Notes: generated by a model not told the origin, from the sequence alone. A stretch of DNA of 57,014 nucleotides from Acidobacteriota bacterium (GCA_013140775.1 JABFSA010000037.1:1-57014), one strand, 5' to 3'; counted from the stretch's first letter, positions 8,629 to 17,203 are shown. A program made the numbers and translations.

Positions 8629-9648
8629 ATGGCTAGAGAATGGAGTGACAGTTCACATGACGGAGTGGCGCTGATGACCGATGCGGGTGGCAAGCACGAG
8701 CTCCAGCGGCTGATTGACGAGATGTACGACCAGTTCCGCGATCTGAACGACGGTCAGGTCGCGACGTACATCCCCGAACTGGCGAAGGCGAACCCGAAGG
8801 ACTTCGGCATCTGCATCGTGACGGAGGACGGTCGCATCTTCGAGGTGGGCGACTGCGATCGCCCATTTACGATGCAGTCGGTGTCGAAGCCGTTTACGTT
8901 CGGCATGGCGCTCGAGGAGCTCGGCCACCAGGAGGTCTACAAGTACGTGGGCGTCGAGCCGAGCGGCGACGCGTTCAACTCGATCACCCTGCAGGACAAC
9001 ACGAACCGCCCGTTCAATCCAATGATCAACACCGGCGCGATCACCGTGAGCGCGCTGCTTCACGCCCGGCACGGCGACAAGGCACTGGATTTCATGTTGT
9101 CCCGTCTGAGCGCCGCCGCTGGCCGCCAGTTGACGATCGACGAGGACGTCTACCAGTCGGAGAACCGGACCGGACACCGGAACCGTGCAATCGCGCACCT
9201 GCTGTTGAACTTCGGCGTCGTGCACGACGAGGCCGAGGCGGCCCTCGACCTCTACTTCCGTCAATGCGCGATTCTGGTGACCTGTCGCGACCTGGCCATG
9301 ATGGGCGCCACGCTGGCCAACATGGGCCGCAATCCGGTGACCGGCGAGCCGGTCTTCGAGATCGGCTGCGTCAAGGACATGCTCTCGATCATGTTCACCT
9401 GCGGCATGTACGACTACTCGGGACAGTGGGCGTACAGGGTTGGCGTTCCGGCGAAGAGTGGCGTCAGCGGCGGCGTGATGGCCGTCGTCAATCGACAGCT
9501 CGGGATTGCCACGTACTCGCCACCGCTCGACGCGCGAGGCAACAGTGCTCGCGGTATCGAGGTCTGCTCGGGTCTTGCCGCCCGTCTGGGCCTCCACGTG
9601 TTCGACTGCCTGAACGCCGGCTCCAGCTACCTGAAGGTCGTGTTGTAG
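8629..9648 (+). CDS. glsA: Glutaminase (serine-dependent, GlsA family)
   Basis: It hydrolyses glutamine to glutamate and ammonia in the cytoplasm. The 339 residues match bacterial glutaminases throughout: the catalytic SxxK motif in MQSVSKPFTFG (S84, K87), then NPMINTGAI, YQSENRTGHRNRA, CRDLAMMGATLANMG and YDYSGQWAYRVGVPAKSGVSGG. The start is uncertain: ATG at 8629 gives a 15-residue extension over the ATG at 8674, where homology begins a few residues later. It stands close to the nitrate assimilation operon, but co-regulation is not shown. Confidence 0.93.
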   Translation: MAREWSDSSHDGVALMTDAGGKHELQRLIDEMYDQFRDLNDGQVATYIPELAKANPKDFGICIVTEDGRIFEVGDCDRPFTMQSVSKPFTFGMALEELGHQEVYKYVGVEPSGDAFNSITLQDNTNRPFNPMINTGAITVSALLHARHGDKALDFMLSRLSAAAGRQLTIDEDVYQSENRTGHRNRAIAHLLLNFGVVHDEAEAALDLYFRQCAILVTCRDLAMMGATLANMGRNPVTGEPVFEIGCVKDMLSIMFTCGMYDYSGQWAYRVGVPAKSGVSGGVMAVVNRQLGIATYSPPLDARGNSARGIEVCSGLAARLGLHVFDCLNAGSSYLKVVL

Positions 9649-9668
9649 GGACTAACATATGGGCCTCC

Positions 9669-10655
9669 ATGGCCCTGCATCTCTCCATCGCGACCACTGA
9701 CTACGATCACTTCCGCGACTTCCGAAGCGGCGTCGTAAAGGCCGAAGGCATTGAGCACACGTGGCTCAATCTCGGCCACCACGAGTGCTTCGCCCGCTTC
9801 ACGGCCAATCGTGAGTTCGACGTCTCTGAGCTCTCGTTCGCGAAGTTTCTGGCCCAGGTCAGCCGCCCGGCATCCGACATCGTCGGCCTCCCTGTCATCT
9901 GTTCGAGGCTGTTCAGGTTCTCGTCGTTTTACGTGAACAGGAAGAGCCGCATCGCCACGGTGGAAGACCTGAGAGGGAAGAAGGTCGGGTCACCGGAGTG
10001 GGCTCACTCGGCGGCGGTGTACATGCGTGGCTGGATGCACAACGAAGCCGGCGTCAAGCTCACAGACGTGCACTGGTATCAGGCTGGCGCCAACGCGCCT
10101 GGCAGAGAAGAGAAGGTGGAGCTGACACTCCCCGCTGGCGTGACGCTCACGCGAGTGTCGGAGAGAAGTCTCAGCGAGATGCTGGCGTCAGGTGAGATCG
10201 ACTGCGCCATCATCGCGCGTCCGCCGACCTGCTTTCTCGAAGGACATCCTGATGTCGTGCGGCTGTTCTCCGACTTCCAGTCCATGGAGGAGTCGCAATA
10301 CGAGCGCACGCGGGTGTGGCCGATCATGCACATCATCGCAATGCAGAAGTCGATCGTTGATGAGCACCCATGGGTCGCCCGCAATCTCTATAACGCGTTT
10401 CTCGAGTCGAAACGCCGTTCGCTCGAACGCATTCTGGACCCGGCGGTGTCGCGCTACCCGGTGCCGTGGCTGACGAACTATGCGCGGAGGATGCGCGACA
10501 CATTCGGAGGCGATCTGTTTCCGTATGGGATCGAGGAGAACCGCCCGACCTGGGAGCAGGCCGCGCTCTACGCGTTCCAGCAGGGAATTGCCCACCGGCT
10601 GATGAAGCCGGAGGAACTCTTTCCCCAGGGGATCATGACGAAGGTCGTGATTTGA
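9669..10655 (+). CDS. 4,5-dihydroxyphthalate decarboxylase-like / substrate-binding fold protein
   Basis: A 328-residue protein without a signal peptide, resembling the Pht5 (4,5-dihydroxyphthalate decarboxylase) family, which uses the periplasmic-binding-protein fold. Visible features are the opening LSIATTDYDHFRDF, a DVSELSFAKFLAQ segment, the LRGKKVGSPEW hinge-like region and IDCAIIARPP. Phthalate chemistry is not established here, because many relatives are simply annotated as ABC substrate-binding proteins. It begins 20 bp after glutaminase in the same orientation. A paralogue is at 42441-43337. The ATG at 9669 is the first in frame outside the glutaminase gene. Confidence 0.68.
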   Translation: MALHLSIATTDYDHFRDFRSGVVKAEGIEHTWLNLGHHECFARFTANREFDVSELSFAKFLAQVSRPASDIVGLPVICSRLFRFSSFYVNRKSRIATVEDLRGKKVGSPEWAHSAAVYMRGWMHNEAGVKLTDVHWYQAGANAPGREEKVELTLPAGVTLTRVSERSLSEMLASGEIDCAIIARPPTCFLEGHPDVVRLFSDFQSMEESQYERTRVWPIMHIIAMQKSIVDEHPWVARNLYNAFLESKRRSLERILDPAVSRYPVPWLTNYARRMRDTFGGDLFPYGIEENRPTWEQAALYAFQQGIAHRLMKPEELFPQGIMTKVVI

Positions 10656-10670
10656 TCGAGTGAGGCCGCT

Positions 10671-11690
10671 TTACTGCAGCGAGAGATAACGCCGCGACTG
10701 CTCCGGCTCACATCCAAATCGCAGGAGCCGTAGTTTCGGCGTGTAGTCCCACTCCATGCCCATCGTCAGGGGTTCGATGAGGTAATCAGGGTCCTCGACA
10801 ACGATGTCGATGAGGAGCCTCGTGCGGTCTTCACTGAGCCGGTAGCGCTCGACGACGTGCTTCTGCGGGCCGGATGGCAACTCACGGGGACCTGCGCCGC
10901 TGCCCAGGTAGTTGCCGAGCCGGTGATCTGAGAAGAGTGTCGTGTCCACGACGAGCACGTTTCCGTCCATCTTCCCAATGGAGTGTCCCTGAGTGGTTCG
11001 CGAGCCGTCCTTCGGGTGGCCACGGCCGTCCATGAACACCGTGCGATCGACGTTCAGGAACTCGTTGCGAATGAGGATCCGGTCTTTCTGGACGTCGATC
11101 TCGTTCAAGTAGGGCAGGCTCGTCAGAAACGGCGTGGCGTAGGGCATGCAGCCCGTCACAGGGTTTGCGGCCACCGTGAAGCCTTTGACGGCGGCGAGAC
11201 CTTTCGGCGTTGGCCTGATCGGTCCAACCTTGCGTGCAGCGAACCCGCGAAGGCCATTCCACACGCCTGCCAACGACGTCGCCTGCGAGGCACCGTCGGT
11301 GCCGTTCGATCGCGGTGTCAGGACCGTGCCGTTGGCCAGCGCCATCGAGATGAGAAGCGCGTGGCTCTTTCCAGCATCCCTGTCCGGGTTGGCGCGCACG
11401 GTTACCACTGATCCCACCGAGAGGATCCCGCGGCTCCATCCGCTGCGGGTCAGTAGTGATGTGCCGTCGGTTTCAATCATCCACTCCGTCGGCCGCCCAG
11501 ACGTCGTCGTGCTGACGTAAATGTAGGCGTGCGGATTCGTCCAGTCGAAACGACTGACTTTCCCCTGGATAGTGATCTGATTGGCTAAGTCAAACGCGGC
11601 AGGGCTGTGATGAGCCGACGCCGACATCGCGCTGATGGTGAGTAGAGCCGCGGTTATAGAAATCAGGCGATGTCTGTTCGTACCCCGCAC
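10671..11690 (-). CDS. Exported DUF6152-like protein
   Basis: A 339-residue exported protein with a Sec signal ending at SASAHH and an early segment (FDWTNPHAYIYV) typical of DUF6152 proteins, which are frequent in Vicinamibacteria-like genomes. Function unknown. A strong Shine-Dalgarno (AAGGAGG) lies 8 bp before the GTG at 11690, so that start is preferred. The upstream ATG at 11708 overlaps the cupin stop codon (ATGA) but has this Shine-Dalgarno inside its own reading frame. It is the last gene of a minus-strand run of exported proteins. Confidence 0.72.
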   Translation of the reverse strand: MRGTNRHRLISITAALLTISAMSASAHHSPAAFDLANQITIQGKVSRFDWTNPHAYIYVSTTTSGRPTEWMIETDGTSLLTRSGWSRGILSVGSVVTVRANPDRDAGKSHALLISMALANGTVLTPRSNGTDGASQATSLAGVWNGLRGFAARKVGPIRPTPKGLAAVKGFTVAANPVTGCMPYATPFLTSLPYLNEIDVQKDRILIRNEFLNVDRTVFMDGRGHPKDGSRTTQGHSIGKMDGNVLVVDTTLFSDHRLGNYLGSGAGPRELPSGPQKHVVERYRLSEDRTRLLIDIVVEDPDYLIEPLTMGMEWDYTPKLRLLRFGCEPEQSRRYLSLQ

Positions 11691-11704
11691 CTCTGTCCCC
11701 TCCT

Positions 11705-12304
11705 TCATCTCGTGGTCCGTTTGAGATACGCGAGAGACTCCTGCTCACTCCTCAACGGCGTCACCTTATCCGGGTCGATACGCACCATCAGATAGTCGAT
11801 GTGGTCGTCGATCTTCGTGAACCAGTGACCCGTTCCCGCAGGAATCACCACGACGTCGCCCGCCTTCAGGTTGTACGACACGCCGTTGCGGATGGACGAT
11901 CCGTTGTTTCCAGGTCCGTTGAAGAGCCGGACCGTCTCGAGCGTGGCAGGACGTCGTTGCATGTTGGTGATGTCCGGGCCGAGCATGAGCGTGGCCGACC
12001 CGTCGATGATGTGGTAGACCTCGCTCACCAGATCGTGCTCGGCCACGGAATCAGGCGCCGGAGCATCGAGCTTTCCGCGATGGACCATTCCGATCCCGAT
12101 GTGCGCCTTGCCGATTTCGACGTCACGCACCTGTTGATCGATCAGTTTCTCGGCGACAGCCTTTGCGGTGTATGCCTGCAGCTCTGACACGGGGATGTAG
12201 GTGCCCGGACACATCCTGCACGTCGGCTGCGGGTCGGTCTGTTGTGCGATGACCGCCGCTGCTACACACCCCGCGACCGCGAGTCCCAGGACGAAACCTT
12301 TCAT
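11705..12304 (-). CDS. Exported cupin-domain protein
   Basis: A 199-residue protein with an N-terminal signal (ends near AAAVIAQQ) and a single cupin barrel at about residues 85-180. The second cupin motif reads LKAGDVVVIPAGTGHWF. The first has EHDLVSEVYHIIDGSATL, with possible metal ligands H and E. A CRMC cysteine pair follows the signal peptide at about residue 29. The ATG has a strong GAGGAGG Shine-Dalgarno. It overlaps or abuts the DUF6152-like gene and follows the GlcG-like gene by 39 bp. Substrate unknown. Confidence 0.78.
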   Translation of the reverse strand: MKGFVLGLAVAGCVAAAVIAQQTDPQPTCRMCPGTYIPVSELQAYTAKAVAEKLIDQQVRDVEIGKAHIGIGMVHRGKLDAPAPDSVAEHDLVSEVYHIIDGSATLMLGPDITNMQRRPATLETVRLFNGPGNNGSSIRNGVSYNLKAGDVVVIPAGTGHWFTKIDDHIDYLMVRIDPDKVTPLRSEQESLAYLKRTTR

Positions 12305-12343
12305 GCTGCCTCCTCGTAGGCGTGCTGAGCTGGTGAAGCGGAT

Positions 12344-12850
12344 CTATTTCAGGAGATGGGCGACCTTCGCAACGCCAGCCTTGGCGCAGCCGTCATCGAC
12401 GTCAAGCGTAGACCCGGCGCTTCCGACCGCGCCTATCGTGTCGGCGTCCACCTGAATGGGCACTCCGCCGCTGAGCGCCAGGATATCCACGAGGTCTCGC
12501 TGGGCGGCTCGTGCCGGATCCTCCTGCGTGCGCTTCTGGAACTCCTGCGTGGTCATGCGGAACATTCGTGCGGTATACGCCTTGCGCCGCGCCATCTCAG
12601 CCATCTGAGAGGTGGCCTGCTCGTCTCGAAGGAGTACAAGCAACTGACCCGCGCGATCGACGACGGCGGCTGCGGTGTTGTAACCCTTCGACTTACACTC
12701 CGCGAGCGTCGCTTCAGCGATGGTTTTCGCCATGCCGAGCGAGAGCGTGCGTTGCATGACCACGCTCTGGGCCGCGGCTTCGCCACGGGATTGCGTGCAC
12801 ATCGCCGTGAAGAGTCCCAGGATGAGGGCGGCCCGCGTTGTCACGTGCAT
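12344..12850 (-). CDS. Exported GlcG/HbpS-like heme-binding family protein
   Basis: A 168-residue protein with a signal peptide (about 1-27) and a GlcG/HbpS (DUF336) fold. Family marks are CKSKGYNTAAAVVDRAGQLL, ARRKAYTARMF, SGGVPIQVDADTIGAVGSAG and DDGCAKAGV. HbpS proteins bind heme or cobalamin outside the cytoplasm. The ligand here is not known. A good AAGGAGAC Shine-Dalgarno precedes the ATG. It is probably co-transcribed with the cupin gene downstream. Confidence 0.85.
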   Translation of the reverse strand: MHVTTRAALILGLFTAMCTQSRGEAAAQSVVMQRTLSLGMAKTIAEATLAECKSKGYNTAAAVVDRAGQLLVLLRDEQATSQMAEMARRKAYTARMFRMTTQEFQKRTQEDPARAAQRDLVDILALSGGVPIQVDADTIGAVGSAGSTLDVDDGCAKAGVAKVAHLLK

Positions 12851-12882
12851 GGCTGTCTCCTTGGAGAGCTCGAAGCGAGGGA

Positions 12883-13548
12883 TTACTGAGAGGTCAACTG
12901 AAAGGGTTCTGTCGCCCGCATGCCCACAAGCCCGGCGCCGACGGGTTCGATCGACACGGTGAGCTGTGTATATTCCGTGCTCGTGCCGGTGTCGCGTTCC
13001 GTGAACTCGACCGGGCGATCGAGCGACTGGTACAGCGGCATCCCTGTGAACCGGCCGGTGTTCCAGTTCGAGCCAAGCATCATCAGCACCTCGTAGGTCC
13101 CAGCTGCGACGTTGGGGATCGTGACGCGCTCGCCGGATCGGACATACACCGCACGCGTGTAGGTGGTCTCGTCCGCGAGGATGACGACCGAGTCCAGATC
13201 GCCCACGTTCTGCAGAATCAGTGAGCCCCCGCCGGTCTTGCTAGGGGGCAGGATGTCCGAACCGGTGGCTGGGCGTTGTGCGGTCGCACTACCTGGTTGG
13301 ATTTCGCCGGCGAGACCGGTGACGTCTGTTTCACCTGGCGTGTCGGTGTTCACGGCAGGCCCACGAAAACCAACCCAGAGTACGGCAAGCATTGCCCCGA
13401 CTACGCCGACGCATGCGCCCACCACAATTCCGGAGCCGAGGCCCCAGCCTTCGGAAGGATCGTTCGGATCGTTCGGGGTGTTCGGGGTGTTCGGGTCGCT
13501 CGGGATGTTCGAGTCGCTCGAACCGTCTGGCGTGGTCTCGTCCGTCAT
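12883..13548 (-). CDS. TM-anchored protein of unknown function
   Basis: I do not recognise the family. From the ATG at 13548 the product has 221 residues: a short acidic N-terminus with Asn-Pro repeats (SDPNTPNTPNDPNDPSE) encoded by an imperfect TTCGGGGTG-like tandem repeat at about 13459-13515, one transmembrane segment (about residues 37-62), and an extracytoplasmic beta-rich C-terminal domain of about 120 residues. The reading frame extends upstream to 13656, but that part has no protein-like features. It lies 32 bp before the GlcG-like gene on the same strand. Confidence 0.6.
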   Translation of the reverse strand: MTDETTPDGSSDSNIPSDPNTPNTPNDPNDPSEGWGLGSGIVVGACVGVVGAMLAVLWVGFRGPAVNTDTPGETDVTGLAGEIQPGSATAQRPATGSDILPPSKTGGGSLILQNVGDLDSVVILADETTYTRAVYVRSGERVTIPNVAAGTYEVLMMLGSNWNTGRFTGMPLYQSLDRPVEFTERDTGTSTEYTQLTVSIEPVGAGLVGMRATEPFQLTSQ

Positions 13549-13642
13549 GGTGGCGGACCGACTATAGCGCGATGCTACTGACTTTGTCCGCCCCGGCAGG
13601 TGCTCTTCACACTCTTTCCCACGGCGGATTCGCCCTGGGATT

Positions 13643-13720
13643 AACCACGAAGTCACGAAGATCCACGAAGCTCATTCCTTTCTGCCTTGAGATCCTTCGT
13701 GAACTTCGTGTCTTCGTGGT
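13643..13720. repeat. CACGAAG palindromic repeat, copy A
   Basis: AACCACGAAG...CACGAAG...CACGAAG on the left arm and CTTCGTG...CTTCGTG...CTTCGTGGT on the right, able to fold into a long interrupted hairpin. It lies between two minus-strand genes. Five more copies are in this window. Confidence 0.88.
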
Positions 13721-13741
13721 CGATTGGATATTGCCCGAATA

Positions 13742-14773
13742 CTACTGCGTGCCGGCCGCCCCTGTCGGGCGTGTGCCCTTGTACGTCGCGTAGACCGAGG
13801 CAATGTGCGCTTCGCGCGTGGTATCCCATCGCTCGAAGCCCTTGTAGGCGTCCAACGTCAGCGTCTTCTGGATCTCGGCGAGACTGCGTCCGGCGGCGAT
13901 GCCGGCGGCAACGCCGTTGGAGAGATCCTGGACATAGCGCAAGGCGTCCATGGCATCCTGCTTCGTTCCAGCCAGCGCGTGTCCGGTCAACGCGTGCTGA
14001 AAGTCCAGTGAGTTGATGACGCTCAGGGCGTCGATATACGCGCCGACGGTCGGCGTGATTCCCCCTGGCAACCTCTTCACCTGCAGAACATCCGCGCTGA
14101 AAACCGCGCGCTCATCCGGGAAGTGCAACACGGAGCTGTCGTCCGTATGCGCGGTTCCCAGATGGGTCATCGTCACCCGCTTGCCGCCAAGCGTCACCGT
14201 ATGGCGATCGGTGTAGGTAGTGGTCGGAGCGTAGACATCGCTGATGGAACCGCGAGCCAGTTCGGCGCCGCTCAGCACATCGTCACGGTTGTAGTCGAAC
14301 AGCGCAAATCGATCGCCGGTGCCGCCGGTCGCTTCGGCTCGTTCAACGAGGCCATTGCGATTGGCATCCATCTTCATCGCATCCGCGGGTAGCGGCGGAT
14401 TGCCTCTGGGTGGCGCCAGCGACGCGAGCATGTTGCGATGGCCGACGAATTCAGCCGTGTCGGCAAACACGATTCCGCCGGAGGCATGATCCCAATCGCT
14501 GTGCGTGTAGAGGACGTAGCGAACGGGCACCTTGAACCGTGTGGCCATTTCGCTCTTGAGCCACCGCGAGAAATCGCGGTTGATCGGGTCGCTCATGATG
14601 ATGCCCTCGGGCGTCACCACGAAGACCGTGTAGTGATTGTCGTTCTGTGCGCGGTAGAGCTGACCGGTGATGTTGACGATGCCTCGCTGCGGTGGTTTCT
14701 GCTGAGCCTCGGCGTTCGAGACGAAGCCAGCAAGAGAACCAAGGACGAGCGCGACACATGTAGCAGTACGCAT
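13742..14773 (-). CDS. Exported MBL-fold metallohydrolase with two EF-hand loops
   Basis: A 343-residue exported protein with a signal peptide ending near AEAQ. The MBL metal motif is THSDWDH (H91, D93, D95, H96), followed later by HLGTAHTDDS and ALTGHAL. Between the first and second metal motifs are two 12-residue EF-hand calcium loops, at residues 136-147 (DANRNGLVERAE) and 160-171 (DYNRDDVLSGAE). Acidic residues are at positions 1, 3, 5 and 12 of each loop. This suggests a calcium-stabilised or calcium-gated enzyme. Substrate unknown. The ATG at 14773 gives a clean signal peptide, so the longer open frame was rejected. Confidence 0.85.
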   Translation of the reverse strand: MRTATCVALVLGSLAGFVSNAEAQQKPPQRGIVNITGQLYRAQNDNHYTVFVVTPEGIIMSDPINRDFSRWLKSEMATRFKVPVRYVLYTHSDWDHASGGIVFADTAEFVGHRNMLASLAPPRGNPPLPADAMKMDANRNGLVERAEATGGTGDRFALFDYNRDDVLSGAELARGSISDVYAPTTTYTDRHTVTLGGKRVTMTHLGTAHTDDSSVLHFPDERAVFSADVLQVKRLPGGITPTVGAYIDALSVINSLDFQHALTGHALAGTKQDAMDALRYVQDLSNGVAAGIAAGRSLAEIQKTLTLDAYKGFERWDTTREAHIASVYATYKGTRPTGAAGTQ

Positions 14774-14877
14774 TCTTCTTGTCTCCGTGTGGAGCGAGCG
14801 GTCCCGAAGCCCTCGATGCACCTGGATCGCGCGCTCCCGACGATTGTGCCTCACCCGGCGTCCCCCGGTCACGGCTG

Positions 14878-16348
14878 TCAGGGGGATGGGACGGATTGGC
14901 GGAGATCGATGATCCGGATGACGGGGTTGCTGAATGCGAACGTGCGATAGGCAGGCGCAAATTCCACGTAGGGCAGCTTGAAGAGTTTCGTGTACTGGTC
15001 GCGGGTCCAATAGATCTCGGGACGCTGGTTCCGCAGTTGGGCGCCGGTCAAATAGCGGTCGTACATGAAGCTGCTGGCCACGAGATAGTCCACGCCCTTG
15101 GCTCGCCACGCGGCAGGCTCCAGCTCAGTGAGTGACCGGACGGAGACACCTTCGGAGCTGTAGGCTTCGAACACCTCCGTGCCTGGATGTTCCCGCAGCC
15201 ATGCCATTGCACGTGCGCGCGTGTCGTCGGCAAGTCCCGAGACGAGCCGGACGCTCATATACGCGGGCAACAGCACAAGCGCCGCAAGACCGACAGCGAG
15301 TGGCGCCCCTCGTATTGCGCTCAGGCGATCGCTCATTCGGACGACTCCCTGCCACGCGAAATAGAGGAGCGGTGGCACAACGGGGAGCATGTAGCGCGAG
15401 AAGTCAGGCCACGGTTTGAGCGGCGAGATTTCCGGAACCAGATAGAAGACCAGCACGAAAGCGACAAGCCATCGATCCTCGAAGGAGGATGACGTCCACC
15501 GGGCGCAGGTCCAGGCGAGTCCCGCGAGTCCCATCACCGTGGCGAGGACGCCGAGCCCTGGCATCAGGCTGTGGATCAAATGAAACCCCAGCCAGTAGTC
15601 CATCCACCAGATCGGCACGTCGTGCCCGATCTGCGCATGGTCGGCCTCGAACAGCATGCCGGTGAGAAAGGTTCGCGGGCTAAGGACGAGCGGCCAGTTG
15701 ATCGCGAGAAAGACGATGGCTGCCACGGCGCCCGCGAGAGGGAGCAGCGAGCGTCGAGCAGGCACGGAACCTCCGCGCGCTGCCGGGAAGAGATACAGCG
15801 GGACGAAGGATGGCCTTGTAGTGAGCAGAGAAGGCCATCCCCGTGACCACCCCCAGAGAAAGCGCCGACCGGGCGGACGGACGCTCTGCAAATACGAAAT
15901 AACAGAGTATCGACGCCATGAGACACGTGGTGAGGATCGTGTCTTCCTTCAGGTAGTGCGCATGAACGACCAGTGTCGGGGCGACGGCGACAGCCGTGGC
16001 AACGACGGCAGAGTGGCGCACTGACATCGATCTACGCGCCAGCAGGTACGACAACAGCACAGTGATGCTGGCGCACAGGCCAACGAGCGCTCGTCCGAGG
16101 ACGGCGATCGCCTGAGCGTCGGTCAGTCCCATGATGACGTTGGCGCCCCGCACCAACTGAAGCATCAGCAGGGGATGGTTGAAGTTCTGCGTCGAGCGCT
16201 GAATGAAGTCAACCTTGATCGGTTCGTCAGCGTGGAACGCGAAGGGAAACCCGAGGTTGGCGAGGTTGAGACACGCCGAAAGCCCCAGAATTGGCGCCAC
16301 CACCCACCAGGCCGCAGGAGACGAGCGTCCTGAGATGCTGCCCTCCAC
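14878..16348 (-). pseudogene. GT39/ArnT-like membrane glycosyltransferase, frameshifted
   Basis: Two overlapping open frames together make one protein of about 488 residues. The N-terminal part reads from a GTG at 16348, just 3 bp after the MlaF-like gene stop, and contains the loop-1 acidic pair of GT39 enzymes (FHADEP, D41 and E42), HYLKEDTIL and several TM segments. It ends its natural frame at HYKA. The C-terminal part resumes at FVPLYLFPAARG with further TM segments and a soluble tail. The join needs removal of one base at about 15808-15811, exactly in the arm of a perfect 10-bp inverted repeat. It may be a real pseudogene, a programmed event or a sequence error. Confidence 0.75.
15808..15840. 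repeat. Perfect 10-bp inverted repeat at the GT39 frameshift
   Basis: Arms GGATGGCCTT (15808-15817) and AAGGCCATCC (15831-15840) around a 13-base loop. The extra base that breaks the glycosyltransferase frame falls in the gene-distal arm. Confidence 0.85.
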
Positions 16349-16351
16349 CGA

Positions 16352-17203
16352 TCACCAGGGCGGCAGGGTCATGAACAAGAATTCCTTGAGGTACTCGTCC
16401 TTCGACGCCAGCAGGTCCGTGCCGGTGCCTTCAAAGTAGATGGCACCCTCATGGAGCACCATGAACCTGGCTCGCTCGGTATCGGTTGTCGATATCTCGA
16501 TCTGATCAGAGGTTCTCGTGGCCTGATGCGTGGCCACGTAGAACGCGTCGCGGATCTGGTGCGTCACGAAAATCGATGTCACCTGTTCCAGGTCTCGCAG
16601 CTTCACGATCTCGTCGTCTACGGTCGTGGCGATGACAGGGTCCAGGCCCGTCGTTGGGTCGTCGAACAGCAGCAGACGTGGCTTCGAGGCCATGGCCCTG
16701 GCGATCGCCACGCGGCGTCGTTGGCCGCCCGACAGTTCCGAGGGCTTGCGGTCTCCGTGCTCTCCCAGTCCGATGAAGCCCAGCACCTCTTTCACTCGCT
16801 CGTCTACTTCGTTGGCGGGCAGGCTGGTTTCCTCGCGCAGGCGATAGCCAACGTTCTCGGCCACTGTCAGCGAATCAAATAGCGCAATCTCCTGGAACAC
16901 CATGCCGATGTCACCGCGCAGCGCGAGGAGATCGCGCTCGGGCATCGTATCGACCCGGTGGCCATTGACGAGGATTGTGCCCGAGTCTGGTCGAAAGAGA
17001 CCGAGGATGAGCTTGAGGATGATCGACTTCCCCGCGCCGCTCGCCCCGAACAGGATGTTCATGCCTCCCACTGGCAGGGTGAAGCTGACGTCGCGCAGAA
17101 CGACATGGTCGTCGAAGGCGAACGAGACCTTCTCGAACACCACCGCGGGCGTCGTCGCATCGATCGATGCTGGCGCGAGTTCTGTCGTAGCCGTTGAGTT
17201 CAT
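16352..17203 (-). CDS. MlaF-like ABC transporter ATP-binding protein
   Basis: A 283-residue cytoplasmic ATPase of the Mla/Ttg2A (MCE-linked, phospholipid trafficking) type. Walker A is GASGAGKSI, the Q-loop lies in VFQEIALFDSLTV, the signature is LSGGQRRRVAIARAM and the H-loop is VTHQIRDAFYV. Walker B reads LLLFDDPTTGLDP, with Asp where the catalytic Glu is normally found. No MlaE permease or MCE protein lies nearby, so its partners must be elsewhere. The glycosyltransferase starts 3 bp downstream. A low-complexity repeat sits directly before the start codon. Confidence 0.82.
   Translation of the reverse strand: MNSTATTELAPASIDATTPAVVFEKVSFAFDDHVVLRDVSFTLPVGGMNILFGASGAGKSIILKLILGLFRPDSGTILVNGHRVDTMPERDLLALRGDIGMVFQEIALFDSLTVAENVGYRLREETSLPANEVDERVKEVLGFIGLGEHGDRKPSELSGGQRRRVAIARAMASKPRLLLFDDPTTGLDPVIATTVDDEIVKLRDLEQVTSIFVTHQIRDAFYVATHQATRTSDQIEISTTDTERARFMVLHEGAIYFEGTGTDLLASKDEYLKEFLFMTLPPW

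Noticed and set aside
9264..9668. Longer frame joining the Pht5-like gene to the region inside glutaminase
   Set aside because: The upstream part is out of frame with glutaminase and unrelated to the family; the protein pattern begins at the ATG at 9669.
14774..15109. N-terminal extension of the EF-hand MBL protein
   Set aside because: A clear signal peptide begins at the ATG at 14773, and the extension overlaps the end of the glycosyltransferase gene in another frame.
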